64,000 nucleotides of DNA. Source: Poecilobothrus nobilitatus (Eukaryota > Arthropoda > Insecta > Diptera > Dolichopodidae). How positions within the stretch are numbered: the stretch's first letter is position 1; the number at the start of each line of letters is the position of its first letter. The stretch lies in assembly GCA_947095535.1 (NCBI GenBank), contig OX352773.1, positions 125,023,911 through 125,087,910 on the forward strand. Direction: 5' to 3'. The notes beneath the pieces were generated by a model. It ran no database searches. It worked only from the letters and a program-made list of their open reading frames with translations, and was not told where the DNA came from. Shown here one piece after another: positions 41,096 to 51,745 of the stretch. A program made the position numbers and the translations under genes.

Positions 41096-42756
41096 TTATA
41101 TATTATTTGTTATATGATTTTTAATTTCCTTCTTAAAATGAGCAATATTTACTAAACTTTTTAATTCACTTGGTAATTCATTATATATTTTTACACATTT
41201 GTATAAGCAGTTGTTATTTTGATTATTTGTTTTAAATAAAGCTAAATAAAAGTTCGTCTTGTTTCTGGTATTATGATTGTGTATTTCATAATTTCTGTTT
41301 ATGGTGAAATTATGTTTAATATAGTCATTTACAATTTTTAAACCAATCATATACAATTCACTTTTACAAATACATATGAAACTCATATATTTATCTGAAT
41401 ACAACATTTTCGTAGGGTGGCTAATTGGGTAATGATGGATTACCTTCATAGATTTTTTATGAAGCACATCTAGTTTATTAAGCGTATTCTGTTGTGCTCC
41501 ACTCCAGATTGGGTTTAAATACGTTATATTTGATAGAATGTATGAGGAGTAGATTACGTATAACGTTTGACTATCAAAAAATGTTCTAAGTCGCCTTAGA
41601 ATAAAAATGTAAGGAATAATTTTTTTTACTACCAAATTTATATGATCTTCCCATTTTAGTTTACTATCTAATATTAAACCTAAATAGTTAAATGATGGTA
41701 CTACTTCAATACTTTTACTATTGTAAAAATAGTTTTGGTTGTTAAAATTTTTATTTCCGAATAATATTATTTTAGTTTTTTTATATTTAGTAAGAGACAA
41801 TGTTTAACAAGCCATTCATCAATGATTTTAAAATCCTCTTCAATAGAATATTTAGTTTCAACTTCACTGTCTGTTGCATATTTCAAAACAATGTCATCCG
41901 CATAGAGTTGGATAGCCCCTTTTAAGTTTAAATTAGCTATATCGTTTATATATATTTTAAACAAATCCGGCCCTAGAATAGAGACTTGTGGAACCCCTTT
42001 TTTGATTGTTTTTGGTTTACTGAGAACTCCATTTATTTTAACTTTTTGTTTTCGATTGTCTAAATAACTTTTGAAAAAAGAAATTTGTTCTGTCGTGAAA
42101 TTCATTTTAGCAAGTTTCAATAAAAGGATTTTGTGATCCACACAGTCAAAAGCTTTTTGTAAGTTAATTGAAAGCACATGCAATATTTAGAATTATAGGT
42201 GTTAGAATTTTACTCAAATCCATATTGTTCATTGTGCAGAATTTTATTATTTACAATGAATAAGCGATTTTTGATGACAATTTCAAAAATTTTTGATAAT
42301 GCGCTTAGGACGGAAACAGGACGATAGTTTGATCGATTTGTTAAATCGCCATTTTTGAAAATAGGGGTAATAATAGCGATTTTAAGGGAATCCGGGAAGA
42401 GCTTGTTTGAAATGAAATATTTATGAATTTTACCAATACTGGATTTAATTGCTGAGCAAAACGTTTTACGAATTTGGTGCAAATGCTGTCATACCCAGTG
42501 GCTGCACCCAATTTTAGCATATTAATAGCCTTACTCACTCCTTCTATGTTTGTCATAAGTCATAAGTAATATTTTGTCTAAAGTTTTGAACATATTCACG
42601 ATCTATTGAACCTGACGGACAATCTATATTATCAGTGACGTTTACAAAGTAATTATTAAAATTTTCGGCAATGTCAACATCTTTATCAAAGATTTCATTA
42701 TTACATTTTATAATTTTAATGGTTGATTGAGAAAGAGGAAAACTTTTATTAAACAT
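41096..42756 (-). pseudogene. LINE-E reverse transcriptase, frameshifted
   Basis: Pieces in order: 42553-42756 (linker), 42341-42556 and 42210-42482 (fingers; A-A-T-G-Y-D-S-I and N-Y-R-P-V-S-V-L-S), and 41767-42183. The last has L-Q-K-A-F-D-C-V-D-H with the catalytic Asp replaced at the start (I-N-L-Q), G-V-P-Q-V-S-I-L-G-P in place of G-V-P-Q-G-S, and L-Y-A-D-D-I-V. 41096-41800 has thumb motifs L-G-L-I-L-D-S-K-L-K-W and S-N-I-T-Y-L-N-P-I-W. Three or more frameshifts separate the pieces. The Y-A-D-D is intact, but the D to N change in the A motif (I-N-L-Q for usual L-D-L-S) would inactivate it. Confidence 0.8.
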
Positions 42757-42859
42757 TATTTTTTTGTAAAGATTCCACAGTCTTTTGCTGTTTGTGGAGT
42801 CTTTTCCTATTTAGTCACAACAAAATTTTATTTTAGCCTGTTTTACTAATTTTTTAACA

Positions 42860-43897
42860 TCAAGTTTGGATTATTCGTACAAATTTTTCACATACATTAG
42901 GATATTTTTTTTTAAATTTAAAATAGGAATCCCGAATTTTCATTTTAGCTAATATTTCATTTGTCATCCATTCATGCTTTTTATTTTTATCTCTTACTGG
43001 TACATTTTTCATATTTTTTGTTATTAAACTAGTTAACTCATAAACTATTTCATTTAAATTATTGTAAGTATTAAGTTTAGACCATATCATATCCTTAGTT
43101 AGATTTTCGTAGTTTAAGACTGTTTTAATATTTATAATATTCTCTAATATTGGCTTTTGATCCATACTTATAAAGAATAATTGGTGATCAGAGATAGTAG
43201 TGTCCAAAATATGGAAAAAATATTGATTTTTTATAATATCCGTAATAAAATGATCTATAACTGTTTGAGACGTGTTACCAAATCTAGTCGCATATTGCTC
43301 AGATATTTTATTGTAGACAACAAATCCGTTACTAAGTAGAGTATTGCAGTAAATTTTAACATCACACGAGTTGTGATTTAACATATTTAAGTTCATATCA
43401 CCTACAATAATAGAATTCTTATATTTAATGGTATATTCATCAATTTTATTAATGAAATCAGTAACATGAGTTTCATGTGATCTGTAAACGGCTACAATAT
43501 TTATTCTTTGTTGCAGTAATTTAACTACCAGAATGTTTGATTTTGTAAATTCTTCCTCAAAAACTAATGCGCTACTTCTTTTCTGATTTACAAAAATGGC
43601 AACACCACCATATGAATTTACTCTATTTGAGAAATATGCTACATATTTTGGTAGATTAAAGAAACTATTTTCATATTTATTTAGCCATATTTCCGATAAA
43701 ACAATAACATGTATTTCACATTTATAAGAGTTAATCAATAGTTCTAAATCGTATAGTTTATTTCTTAAGCTTTGTATATTTAGATATATAATATTAAAGT
43801 AATTTTTATATTTAGAGTTAAAATCATTGTCTCCCATCCCTGTAAAATGATTTACTCTTATATTTTCATTAATATCAATGTAATCAGCAGTTGTCAT
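42860..43897 (-). pseudogene. LINE-E AP endonuclease
   Basis: Endonuclease half of ORF2. I place the start at the ATG at 43895-43897 (M-T-T-A-D-Y), because the open frame continuing upstream to 44545 is AT-driven, hydrophobic and crosses the SINE-2 tail. Motifs: N-I-I-Y-L-N-I-Q-S-L-R-N-K, V-I-V-L-S-E-I-W-L (catalytic Glu), G-G-V-A-I-F-V, V-A-V-Y-R, V-G-D-M-N, D-H-F-I and I-S-D-H near 43170-43190. All catalytic positions appear present. About 345 residues are open, then the frame ends before the RT. Confidence 0.8.
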
Positions 43898-44489
43898 TTT
43901 GACAATGTAAAAAATTGTTTTGTTGATTAATTTTTGAAGTGTTATATAATTAGGAATAATAATGTCAGAAAAAAATAGACATTTATTAAAATGAGAATTA
44001 GAATTAATATTTAAAAAATATAAAAATTTGTTAAGTTCAATATAATAGGAAATTATTATTTTTTTAAAGCATAGTATATTGCAGGTTTTAAGTGAAGTAA
44101 ATTTAATTTTAATATTAATATTATTGTGAAGTATAATAATGTAGTAAATTAAAGTTTTAATTATAATTATTATTAATTTAAGTTTGCTATTATTTTTACA
44201 TAGTTTGTCGCCAAACAAGTGTTGTTTTAAGAAAATTATTGTGACTAAAAGTATAATATAAAGGTTTGTTGTTATTATTAATTTAGACGTAATATTGTTC
44301 AAGTGATATTGTAAAGTATTGAAAATATATGTAAATAAAAAGAAAATATTTAGATTGATTAGATTAATGTTTAGAACAATTAATAAATAATTTGCAATTT
44401 TAAAGTGGAGATTTAATACATTAAAAATTAAAATGTGGTATAAGTCATAATTGATAGTTTTAATTAGTTTGTATAATATTTCTTTAAGT

Positions 44490-44916
44490 ATTTTTTTTTT
44501 TTTATTTTTTTTTTCCTTGCCACTCCAGGGAGGAGTATAGGGCATTCACTAAGTCATTTATTATTCATATTTGACTAAGCTTCAGTTTCGTGAATCATTA
44601 ATTTCACTAAGCCGTTGATTACTCGGCTGTAGCTATTGTACAAGAAAGACGTTTCTTTTAATTCTACGCTATCTATTATCTTATACAAGAATTATGGTTT
44701 TATTATTATTTTATTATATAGCTATTACAATATGATATTAATTATAATTTATAAGATATATTATACTTTATTTTTAATTTAATTATATTCTACTAATTAT
44801 ATATTATAAGAAAAATCTATATTATTTTTATTAATTTATATGACCCAGCTGGGGTTTGAACCCGAGACCTTTCGTATGAAAGGCCGGTGTCTTAACCACT
44901 ACACCATTAGCTGGAT
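44490..44916 (-). mobile_element. SINE-2 with tRNA-like head and poly(A) tail
   Basis: On the minus strand: a tRNA-like head (44915-44841), an AT-rich body, then a 3' block agcttagtcaaatatgaataataaatgacttagtgaatgccctat...cctggagtggcaagg ending in a run of A (seen as T at 44491-44514). The 3' block recurs at 21358-21470 with its own poly(A). The joint occurrence of a Pol III-type head, body and A tail suggests one SINE of about 425 bp. That head and tail belong together is inferred, since the second copy has only the tail. Confidence 0.55.
44841..44916 (-). ncRNA. tRNA-like sequence (SINE head or tRNA pseudogene)
   Basis: Minus strand: box A-like TGGTGTAGTGGTTAAG and box B-like GGGTTCAAACC; D stem ggtg/cacc; a hairpin cctttcatacgaaagg in the anticodon position with CAT in the loop; ends tccagct/agctggg that pair over seven positions with one wobble. 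The anticodon loop is too short (5-bp stem with 6 bases), one base is extra before the D arm and the T stem has a mismatch. It is not a standard functional tRNA by eye. Confidence 0.6.
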
Positions 44917-45224
44917 AAGTATAAGATTTATTAATTTGAGAAAGCAAACAATTTTTAGGTTAGAAAAGTATGTGTATGTAAATTTGATAATATATAATTT
45001 TGAAAAAATATTGTTAAATGTAAAAATTGTGTAATTTATTAAAAATATTAAATTTAAGGTGTGAAATGAATAAATAAAAAATAAGAAAAAATTATTTGTG
45101 AATAAGAAAGTTTTTTTTTGTATTAAAATATCAAATTTATTAAATTTACAGCTGAAAAAACTATTTAGTTTCAAAGATATAGTGGTTTTAACTATGTACC
45201 AAGAATAAAATGTACGAATATATA

Positions 45225-46150
45225 TTACAGTTTTCTTTGTAGAGACGTAAGATCGTACCGAAAAAATATCTCATTATTTTCCTGTTGAGTTTCACCAATT
45301 TCATCCGTAAATAGATGCTTGCAGGAACGTTTTTTTAACATGAGTTCATCTCTAGCCTTTTCTGAGTTTAATTCAACTTTATACAACTGCTTTGATGTAT
45401 TATTAGTATTGCATGAATGTATTGGTAAGAAGTTTTTTATATCACTTTCCACAATATTGGCATTGATTTTTCTTGCAATTTTTAACAATACATTTTTCCC
45501 CTCAACAATTTTAAGCGGCAAGCCGTCTATAATTAAATTTTTTTAAGCTTTTGTTGCTCTGCTACATCTGCTAAGCTTTCAAGTTGATTTACCCTGTTTT
45601 CCAAAGCTGGAACTTTCCCTTCAGTTTTTTTTATTTTGATCTTTAAATTTTTATTTTCTTCACAAAATATTTTATTATGTTTGAGTGCATCGTCCATTTG
45701 AGCACTAAGATATGCTTGCGATTTCTGGATTTGCGTTTGAGATTTATGGATTTGCATAATAACTGACCCCATACATTTAAGATATTGCGCCATTTTAGTT
45801 ATATCACAATTAGAGAGATTGAACGATGAAAGTTGAACTATTCCATGATTTAGGATTTCTTCTAAACTTGCATCCTCGTTATCTTCAGCTATGTTTACTT
45901 CACCAGAATTAGAATCAAAATCACTTGTCTCATCATCCGCAATTAAGATTGAGGCATTATTTTCATCATCGGTGGGAAGACATATCGTACATTTCCAAGT
46001 GAGTGAACCAGATTTAACTAAAGCAAAGATGTCTTTAGTTACCTTTGCGCATTTAACATGAAAAAAATTCTGGCATAGCCCAGTACATTTAACTCCTCTT
46101 TATCTGCCTGTAATACCGCCATCGCAAGCTTCACATCGTTTGCTAGACAT
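45225..46150 (-). pseudogene. LINE-E ORF1 (zinc finger, coiled coil, RRM-like)
   Basis: The start M-S-S-K-R-C-E-A-C-D-G-G is at about 46150. A PHD-like zinc finger follows (C-x2-C, C-x3-C, H-x2-C, C-x2-C over ~50 residues) with one stop (R-stop-R-G-V-K-C) at about 46100. Then come an acidic linker, a coiled coil at 45533-45793 (heptad-like K-I-K-I-K-K-T-E-G-K-V-P-A-L-E-N-R-V) and the beginning of an RRM-like/FP-type domain at 45225-45521 (G-L-P-L-K-I-V-E-G-K-N-V). The usual I-N-E-x-L C-terminal part is missing. ORF1p would bind element RNA as multimers. A stop plus truncation make it a pseudogene. Confidence 0.7.
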
Positions 46151-46305
46151 CTTATATATTTTTTTTTTTTTTTTTTTTGTTTTAGTTATATTTCTTTTTT
46201 TTTACCTTTCTGCTTCTTTCCTTTTTAATTTTTTGTACAAAATTTTTTATTAAAATTTTTTGTACAAAATTTAAAAAAAAAAAAAAAAAATTTTCCATTA
46301 AAAAA

Positions 46306-47316
46306 TTAAAAATAAAAAAAAAATGTATAACTTAAGAAAAATATACGTCTGTTCGCTTTGACACTTTTCAAATGATTTGACTTTACCATAATATCACACA
46401 AAAATGCACTATTTCTGCAAAGTTCTTCATCTATTAATTCGCAATGCTGATTTTCTTCCTCATAAAATTTCACGATTTGTTTCCGCAATGATAAAACTTT
46501 GACTAAAACCTGTCCTCTTAATAGCCAGCGCACTTTACAATGATACGGTAAATATACACTGTATGTCTCATCATCTGATATAAGCAAGTTTCGAAATTGG
46601 CGATGTCGTGTTGCATTTGCTCGGATAAAATTAACAAGTACAATAATTTTCTCCAGTTGTCATGGATATCTATTCCACGTGTTCTTCCAGTAAGCGTGCC
46701 CAAATCGAGAAGTTCCTCATAACATTGAAAATCAGTTATAGCACGAATAAAATATAATACCTGAGCAGAGTCAGTTTTATCAGTAGATTCATCTAACGGT
46801 ATTGAAAAATATACATCCTTTTTTTGAATTATTGTGCGAAGGTGTTCTGTTACATTATAAACTAATTCATGTTGTAGTTGGAGGTAGTTGTTTATATTTT
46901 TCAACTTTCTCAGGATCTAAATATCCAACTGCTTCAAAAATGCATTCCTTTATCATTTCCACATCACTAAATGGTTTACCTCTTTTTCCAAGTATATGCA
47001 CTATTTTGAACGTAACATCAGCAGCAGCGGATCCTTGAGTAGTACAAGCACTGAAAGCTAGTGTTTGATCCTGCCTTTCTTTTTTAATTTTCTGAAGTGC
47101 AGATTTACGTGCTTCGCCTTCGAGTTTAACATATCTGTGGTCTTTGTGAGATATATAATGCTGGTTCACATTGTACTTTTTCAATGTTGTTAGTACAGCA
47201 TTGCATAACAAACAAATCATTTTATCTTTCATAGAAATTAGATAACATTGCAGCTGCCATTCTTCATTAAATGCTCTGTTTTCCTCATTCAGTGTTCTTC
47301 TAAGTTTTTTTGACAT
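46306..47316 (-). pseudogene. hAT transposase N-terminal half
   Basis: The piece 46867-47316 (M-S-K-K-L-R-R-T) has a BED-like zinc finger remnant (C-L-L-C ... H-x4-H pattern: N-Q-H-Y-I-S-H-K-D-H) and a V-H-I-L-G-K-R-G-K-P-F-S-D-V-E segment. The piece 46518-46904 has I-P-L-D-E-S-T-D-K-T-D-S-A-Q-V with the first catalytic Asp and a D-I-H segment. 46306-46587 has Y-H-C-K-V-R-W-L-L-R-G-Q-V-L, then F-L-C-D-I. These motifs and spacings match hAT transposases of the GTF2IRD2-like group. Two frameshifts separate the pieces; the coding signal stops where LINE-E begins. Confidence 0.75.
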
Positions 47317-47700
47317 GATGGATAATATAAAATTAAAATATCTGTAATTAAAATAACAGGAAAATTACTCTCATCAAATGTTGAAAACTTAAATAAAAAC
47401 TGATATACATGTGGGAATGCAGAAATCATAAATTACACCACTCTACATTTCACATTAAATTATTACATATGGCACATTGGGACGGTGATCCTAACATTTA
47501 GAAAACAACATTTATTTCATATAAAAAAAAACAACATATGACCTTTTTATTTACTGTTCTTTTTCTAAATCATTATACAAAAAGAAAGAAGTTGATCATT
47601 AAGAACGTAGCCGTGGAAGAAGTAAAAAGTCGATTCTAAAATATATAATTAATACATTTTGTTCAATATTATAATAATTTTTATTATATTAAGTACGTAG
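47317..47700. other. hAT flank, nothing recognised
   Basis: AT-rich sequence between the hAT start codon and the gypsy LTR. It should contain the hAT 5' terminal repeat (an inverse of caggggtggg), but I do not find one. Confidence 0.5.
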
Positions 47701-47958
47701 TGTTGGATATAATTTTAGTTTAAAAAAAAAACATTATTTTGAACTTTTTTTTAAAAATACATTAATATTAAATCTTGAAGAATAATTTTTATTTAATATC
47801 AATCAAAGTTTTGCTTATTTAAATTGGAACAGTTGAATAATTTAATATTGAATTCTTTCATTTTGTCAATTAAAACAAAAAAAAATTATCATTAAATATA
47901 TACTATTTTGTTATTAATATAGAATAGAAATTGTGTTTAATTTTGTTTGGATTCAACA
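47701..47958 (+). repeat. Gypsy 5' LTR
   Basis: Starts TGTTGGATAT and ends GGATTCAACA, giving 5-bp inverted ends TGTTG/CAACA, and is followed two bases later by a primer-binding sequence. Length 258 bp. No second copy is in the window to confirm the boundaries. Confidence 0.65.
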
Positions 47959-47960
47959 TT

Positions 47961-47978
47961 TGGGGGCTCAACCGGGAT
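47961..47978 (+). promoter_or_regulatory. Gypsy primer-binding site
   Basis: tgggggctcaaccgggat closely resembles the tgggggctcgtccgggat primer site of tRNA-Pro-primed retroviruses (two differences). It sits two bases after the LTR end, as expected. Confidence 0.65.
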
Positions 47979-48695
47979 TGAGATTAAAAAAAAAAAGCTA
48001 TTTTATTAAATTTAATTGTTTCACTAAAATAACTAACGATTAAAAAATATATAATATTTTTATGGATATTTGAAAATATAAAAGTGATGATTTGTCAGTA
48101 ACAAAAGTGATGATTTAACAGTAATTGTAAAATAAAATATAAACAGTTAAAATATGCTCTAAATTAATTTTTTTTTGAACGTTTTAAAACTAGTGTGAGC
48201 ATTTTAAAATTTTTGTAATAAATAAGCACATAGGTAAAGAATGTGCTAAGACTATTTATTTTACCCAAATTTCGTCGGTATTAAAATTTGGTGGAAGATA
48301 TAAAGCTGTGGAAGATATGTAAATAAGAAAACTTAACATTTACGTGGAAGATTATAAGTTTAAATTTATATTGAGAAGGTGAATAAACTAAATTAAAAGG
48401 TAAAACGGAGGAAAAGAAAGTCTTAAAATACACGCAACACGTGCTTATATAGGTAACGGAGCAGAAACGAAGCATCTGGATTCCTTTTCAGAGTTATCAG
48501 TTACTACGGTAATAAATAAGAAGGTAGAACGCATGGCTATAATACCGCTACTTATTGCCGCTAAATATTTTATGTAAAAAAAAATTTCAATAACCAAAAA
48601 AAAAAAAAAAAGGAAAAATACAATAAAATAAAATTTCCTTAAAAGTTAAAAATAAAAATAAATTTTTGTAAAGTTATTTTAAATTTTATTTTGAT
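47979..48695 (+). other. Gypsy leader region
   Basis: About 700 bases of AT-rich sequence between the primer site and the gag ATG, with poly(A) runs at 48597-48612. No ORF was recognised; long leaders of this kind are common in gypsy elements. Confidence 0.5.
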
Positions 48696-49934
48696 ATGGG
48701 TAGAAAAGGTAGAAACAGAAAAACCAGTGATTCAGCAGTGCATTTTGATGATGAAGAGACATAGGCTAATTCAACCAGAATTCAGGGAACAACAACTAAT
48801 CCGACAGTTAGGTTAAATTTTTCAGATTTTGAAAATTTAGTGGCAAAATTTTCTGGAGACAACAAAATTTGCGTGAGAAATTAGATTGAAGATTTCGAAC
48901 GTTATGCAACTACATTTGCGTGGAATGTGCTACAACGGTTTATATTTTGTAACAAGTCTTTAATTGGAGCGGCGAAACTTTACATGGATTGTGAAGTTAA
49001 ACCAACTTGCTATCGCGATCTGAAGATAGCACTAATATAAGAGTTTGGTAGTAGAATAACTAGTGCAGAGGTTCATAAGCTTTTACGGGAAAGGAAGAAA
49101 AAGCCAGATGAAACTTTTAGAGAATATTTGTACACTATGGTAGGTACACTAGCATCGCAAACGTAGATCGATGAGGAATGAGTCGTCAGTTATAGAATCG
49201 ATGGCATCCGAGATACTTCAAGTGGAAAAATGGTTTTGTATGCGGCTAAAAATATTGAAGATCTGAAGGAGAAACTATTTGTATACGAAAAAATTAAACA
49301 AGATGAAAGAACACCAACTTTTACAGAACGAACGCAAAGACCAAATATAGCTCCAAAATTGGAAAGAATTTCTAAACCGGTAGAAAAGAAGAAATATTGT
49401 TTTAATTGCGGGGTAAGTACTCACGAAGCTTGCGCATGTCCAAACAGAAATAAAGGCCCTAAATGTTTCGGGTGCAATGAATTTGGCCATAAACGTCCTG
49501 ATTGTCCAAATAAGATTACCTCGGCAGCTCATGTAGTACAAACAACGGAGCTGCACCCAATTAAAATTAATGACATAACGCTAAACGGTCTAATTGATAC
49601 TGGCAGCAATATTTGTATTATTAAAAAATCCTTAACTAAATTAATAAATCCAAAATATAATTTTAGTAACCAAAGTATTTCAGTGACTGGTTTAGGAGCT
49701 AAAGTGGAAACAAAGGGCGCCTGCATAGTTGATATCACAATTAATGGCATAATATTTAATGACGTTACACTGCACATGGTAGAAGAAAATTATATCAACC
49801 CAGATGTAGTAATTGGGATGGATTTATTGTCTAGAGCTGTGGTGAAAATTCAAGGAAGAAATGTTACTATAGAAAGAAATTGCAATGACGATATTGCAAA
49901 CAAAGCTCAATCGGAAAATTCTCAGTCAGAATAG
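48696..49934 (+). pseudogene. Gypsy gag and protease, several in-frame stops
   Basis: The ATG at 48696 (M-G-R-K-G-R-N-R-K) is in the same frame as the open piece 49230-49934; five stops (TAG, TAG, TAA, TAG, TGA) fall between 48760 and 49182. Capsid-like segments include K-F-S-G-D, F-E-R-Y-A and E-F-G-S-R-I-T. Two CCHC zinc knuckles lie at about 49398-49510 (C-F-N-C-G-x4-H-x4-C is changed in spacing; C-F-G-C-N-E-F-G-H-K-R-P-D-C is standard). The protease has L-I-D-T-G-S-N near 49590-49612 and V-I-G-M-D-L-L near 49810. Gag would form particles and package RNA. Confidence 0.8.
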
Positions 49935-50079
49935 GCAGGATGTTACTTAGCACAGATTGACCCTGATTTGTATGATGAGCAAATCACACCGGATTTGTCA
50001 CATTTATTAGATGTTAAAGTGAAGGAAAAAATTTAATTTATAATTTGATTAAAAGCTACTCACCTGTAGAACCACCCGA

Positions 50080-51745
50080 GTCGCCAATCAAAATGAGAAT
50101 CGTGCCTATGAATGAAGAACCAGTTTTCCGACCTCCACGAAGGTTTCCACCTAAGGAACGTCAAATAATAGATATTCAAGTAAAATAATGGCTTGAAAAG
50201 GACAGCATTCGGGAGAGCATCTCAGATTATTCCAGCCAGGTTGTGCTTGTAAAGAAGAAGGACGATTCATACCGTATGTGCATCGATTATAGGGCGGTCA
50301 ACAAAAAATTTATAAAGAACGGTACCCCTTACCGGTGATAGAAGACCAGCTGGACAAGTTACAAGGATCAAATTATTTTACAACTTTGGACCTAGAGAAC
50401 GGTTTCTTCCACGTCTCCATAGACGAAAGCAGTCGAAAATTTACAGCTTTTGTAACGCAAGGTAGTCATTTCGAATTTAACCGCGTCCCATTTGGCTTGT
50501 GTAACTCGCCAGGTATATTCCAAAAATACATTAATTATATTTTTAGAGACCTGATACGAGAAGGAATTGTAGTTATTTTCATGGATGATATAGTTATTCT
50601 GGCAAAAGCTATCGTGAAGCGATCGAACGATTAAAGAAAACTTTGAAGACTGTGGCCGAAAATGGATTAATGATCAAATGGAAGAAATGCCAACTTCTGC
50701 AAGAAGAAATAGAATATTTGGGACACCGGGTATTTAAAGGAACCATTTCACCTTCTAAAGCGAAAGTAAAAGCTGTTATAGACTTTCCTTGTCCACGAAC
50801 AATTAAACAATTGCAGAGCTTCCTCGGACTAGCAGGATATTTTAGAAAATTCATCTGAAATTTTTCATTAATAACTAAGCCGCTAAGCGATATTCTGAAG
50901 AAAAAATCAAAATTTCAGATTAAAGAAATACAACTAGAAGCCATACAAAATTTAAAAAGTGCATTGATCACAACTCCCGTTTTAAAAATATTTCAATATG
51001 GATTACTCACCGAATTACATACCGATGCCAGCAAAGACGGATATGGTGCAGTTCTGTTACAAAGAGATGCTGAAGATTCAACCCTTCACCCTGTATTTTA
51101 CATGAGTAGGAAAACCAATGAGGCGGAGCGGAATTATAGTAGCTATGAACTAGAGGTATTGGCAGTCATAGAAGCCGTTAAAAAATTTAGAATATACTTA
51201 TTGGGTCCAAAGTTTAAGCTGGTTACCGACTGTCAAGCTTTTCAATGTACCATACGGAAAAAGGATCTAGCAACCAGAGTAGCCCGATGGGCACTATTAT
51301 TAGAAGAATTTGATTATGAAGTTGAGCATCGACCCGGTACAAGGATGTTACATGTAGATGCATTAAGTCGAAATGCAGTTGCGAGGTGCGTAAGTTACGG
51401 TAGTACATTTGGAAGTACGTTTTTGTCAAAACTAGCAGAGTCACAACAGAAAGATGAAAGGATTGCAGCTATTATGGAAATTTTGAAAAATGGATCATAT
51501 AACGACTATCTCATAAATAATGGTATATTATGTAAAAGTCATAATAATAATAATATTTTGTATGTCTTTCCAGATTGCATGAAAGCAGGTATCATCCGAG
51601 AAGTTCACAAAAAAGGGCACTTTCATTATAAAAAAATGAAAGAATTACTAGAGAAAGAATTTTATATCCCGAATCTGAAAAATAGAATAGATAATTGTAT
51701 TGCAGGATGCATAAGGTGTATTCTTGCTGAAAGAAAAACCGGAAA
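50080..51745 (+). pseudogene. Gypsy pol: RT, RNase H, partial integrase
   Basis: RT starts P-P-E-S-P-I-K and R-R-F-P-P-K-E-R, with a TAA near 50186, S-Q-V-V-L-V-K-K-K-D and C-I-D-Y-R-A-V-N-K-K. A frameshift near 50318 is followed by T-L-D-L-E-N-G-F-F-H-V (catalytic Asp), V-P-F-G-L-C-N-S-P and F-M-D-D-I-V-I near 50578-50598 in 50335-50634. A second frameshift near 50610 leads to L-G-H-R-V and F-L-G-L-A-G-Y-F-R-K-F-I. RNase H (50964-51764) has L-H-T-D-A-S-K-D-G-Y-G-A and E-R-N-Y-S-S-Y-E-L-E. The integrase H2C2 finger has H-K-K-G-H-F-H and C-I-A-G-C-I-R-C. Then it is cut. Confidence 0.85.

Larger units (their letters stand above)
40800..46190 (-). mobile_element. LINE-E: two-ORF non-LTR element nested in hAT
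   Basis: Minus-strand order: ORF1 (45225-46150; zinc finger, coiled coil, RNA-binding domain), AT-rich stretch with a SINE-2 insertion (44490-44916), endonuclease (42860-43897) and RT (41096-42756), then an A/T-rich tail at 40805-40970. ORF1 with PHD-like finger plus ORF2 lacking RNase H fits the CR1/Jockey-like groups. Whether ORF1 and ORF2 belong to one insertion is inferred from strand, order and the hAT pieces on both sides. Confidence 0.7.
39809..47316 (-). mobile_element. hAT-type DNA transposon split by LINE-E
   Basis: The left end begins caggggtggggaaccttttt at 39809-39828, a typical hAT terminal inverted repeat. The C-terminal transposase remnant is at 40052-40700 and the N-terminal half at 46306-47316, same strand and same gene order. 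Between them LINE-E (about 40800-46190) is inserted. The opposite terminal repeat, expected right of 47316, was not found before the gypsy LTR at 47701. Family resemblance is to the GTF2IRD2/ZBED-like (Charlie-type) hAT transposases. Confidence 0.75.
47701..51745 (+). mobile_element. Ty3/gypsy retrotransposon, 3'-truncated
   Basis: 5' LTR (47701-47958), primer site (47961-47978), leader, gag with two zinc knuckles, protease, RT, RNase H and the integrase zinc-binding region. It then ends abruptly and joins a LINE at about 51745. The integrase core and 3' LTR are missing. RT has M-D-D, RNase H has D-A-S-K-D-G-Y-G-A-V-L. Stops and frameshifts in gag and pol mark it as dead. Confidence 0.85.

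Noticed and set aside
43898..44545. N-terminal extension of the LINE-E endonuclease with many membrane-like segments
   Set aside because: Hydrophobicity arises from AT-rich codons (Ile, Leu, Asn, Lys); it crosses the SINE-2 tail and precedes a good ATG at 43897.
44841..44916. Functional tRNA gene on the minus strand
   Set aside because: Boxes A and B and a cloverleaf-like layout are present, but the anticodon loop size, an extra base before the D arm and a T-stem mismatch argue against a working tRNA; the sequence is better read as a SINE head.
45533..46150. Host PHD-finger protein
   Set aside because: Zinc finger plus coiled coil plus RRM-like order is that of LINE ORF1, with a stop and no further domains.
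46867..47316. Host zinc-finger (ZBED/GTF2IRD2-like) gene
   Set aside because: Frameshifts, LINE interruption and a hAT terminal repeat at 39809 show a dead transposon, not a domesticated gene.
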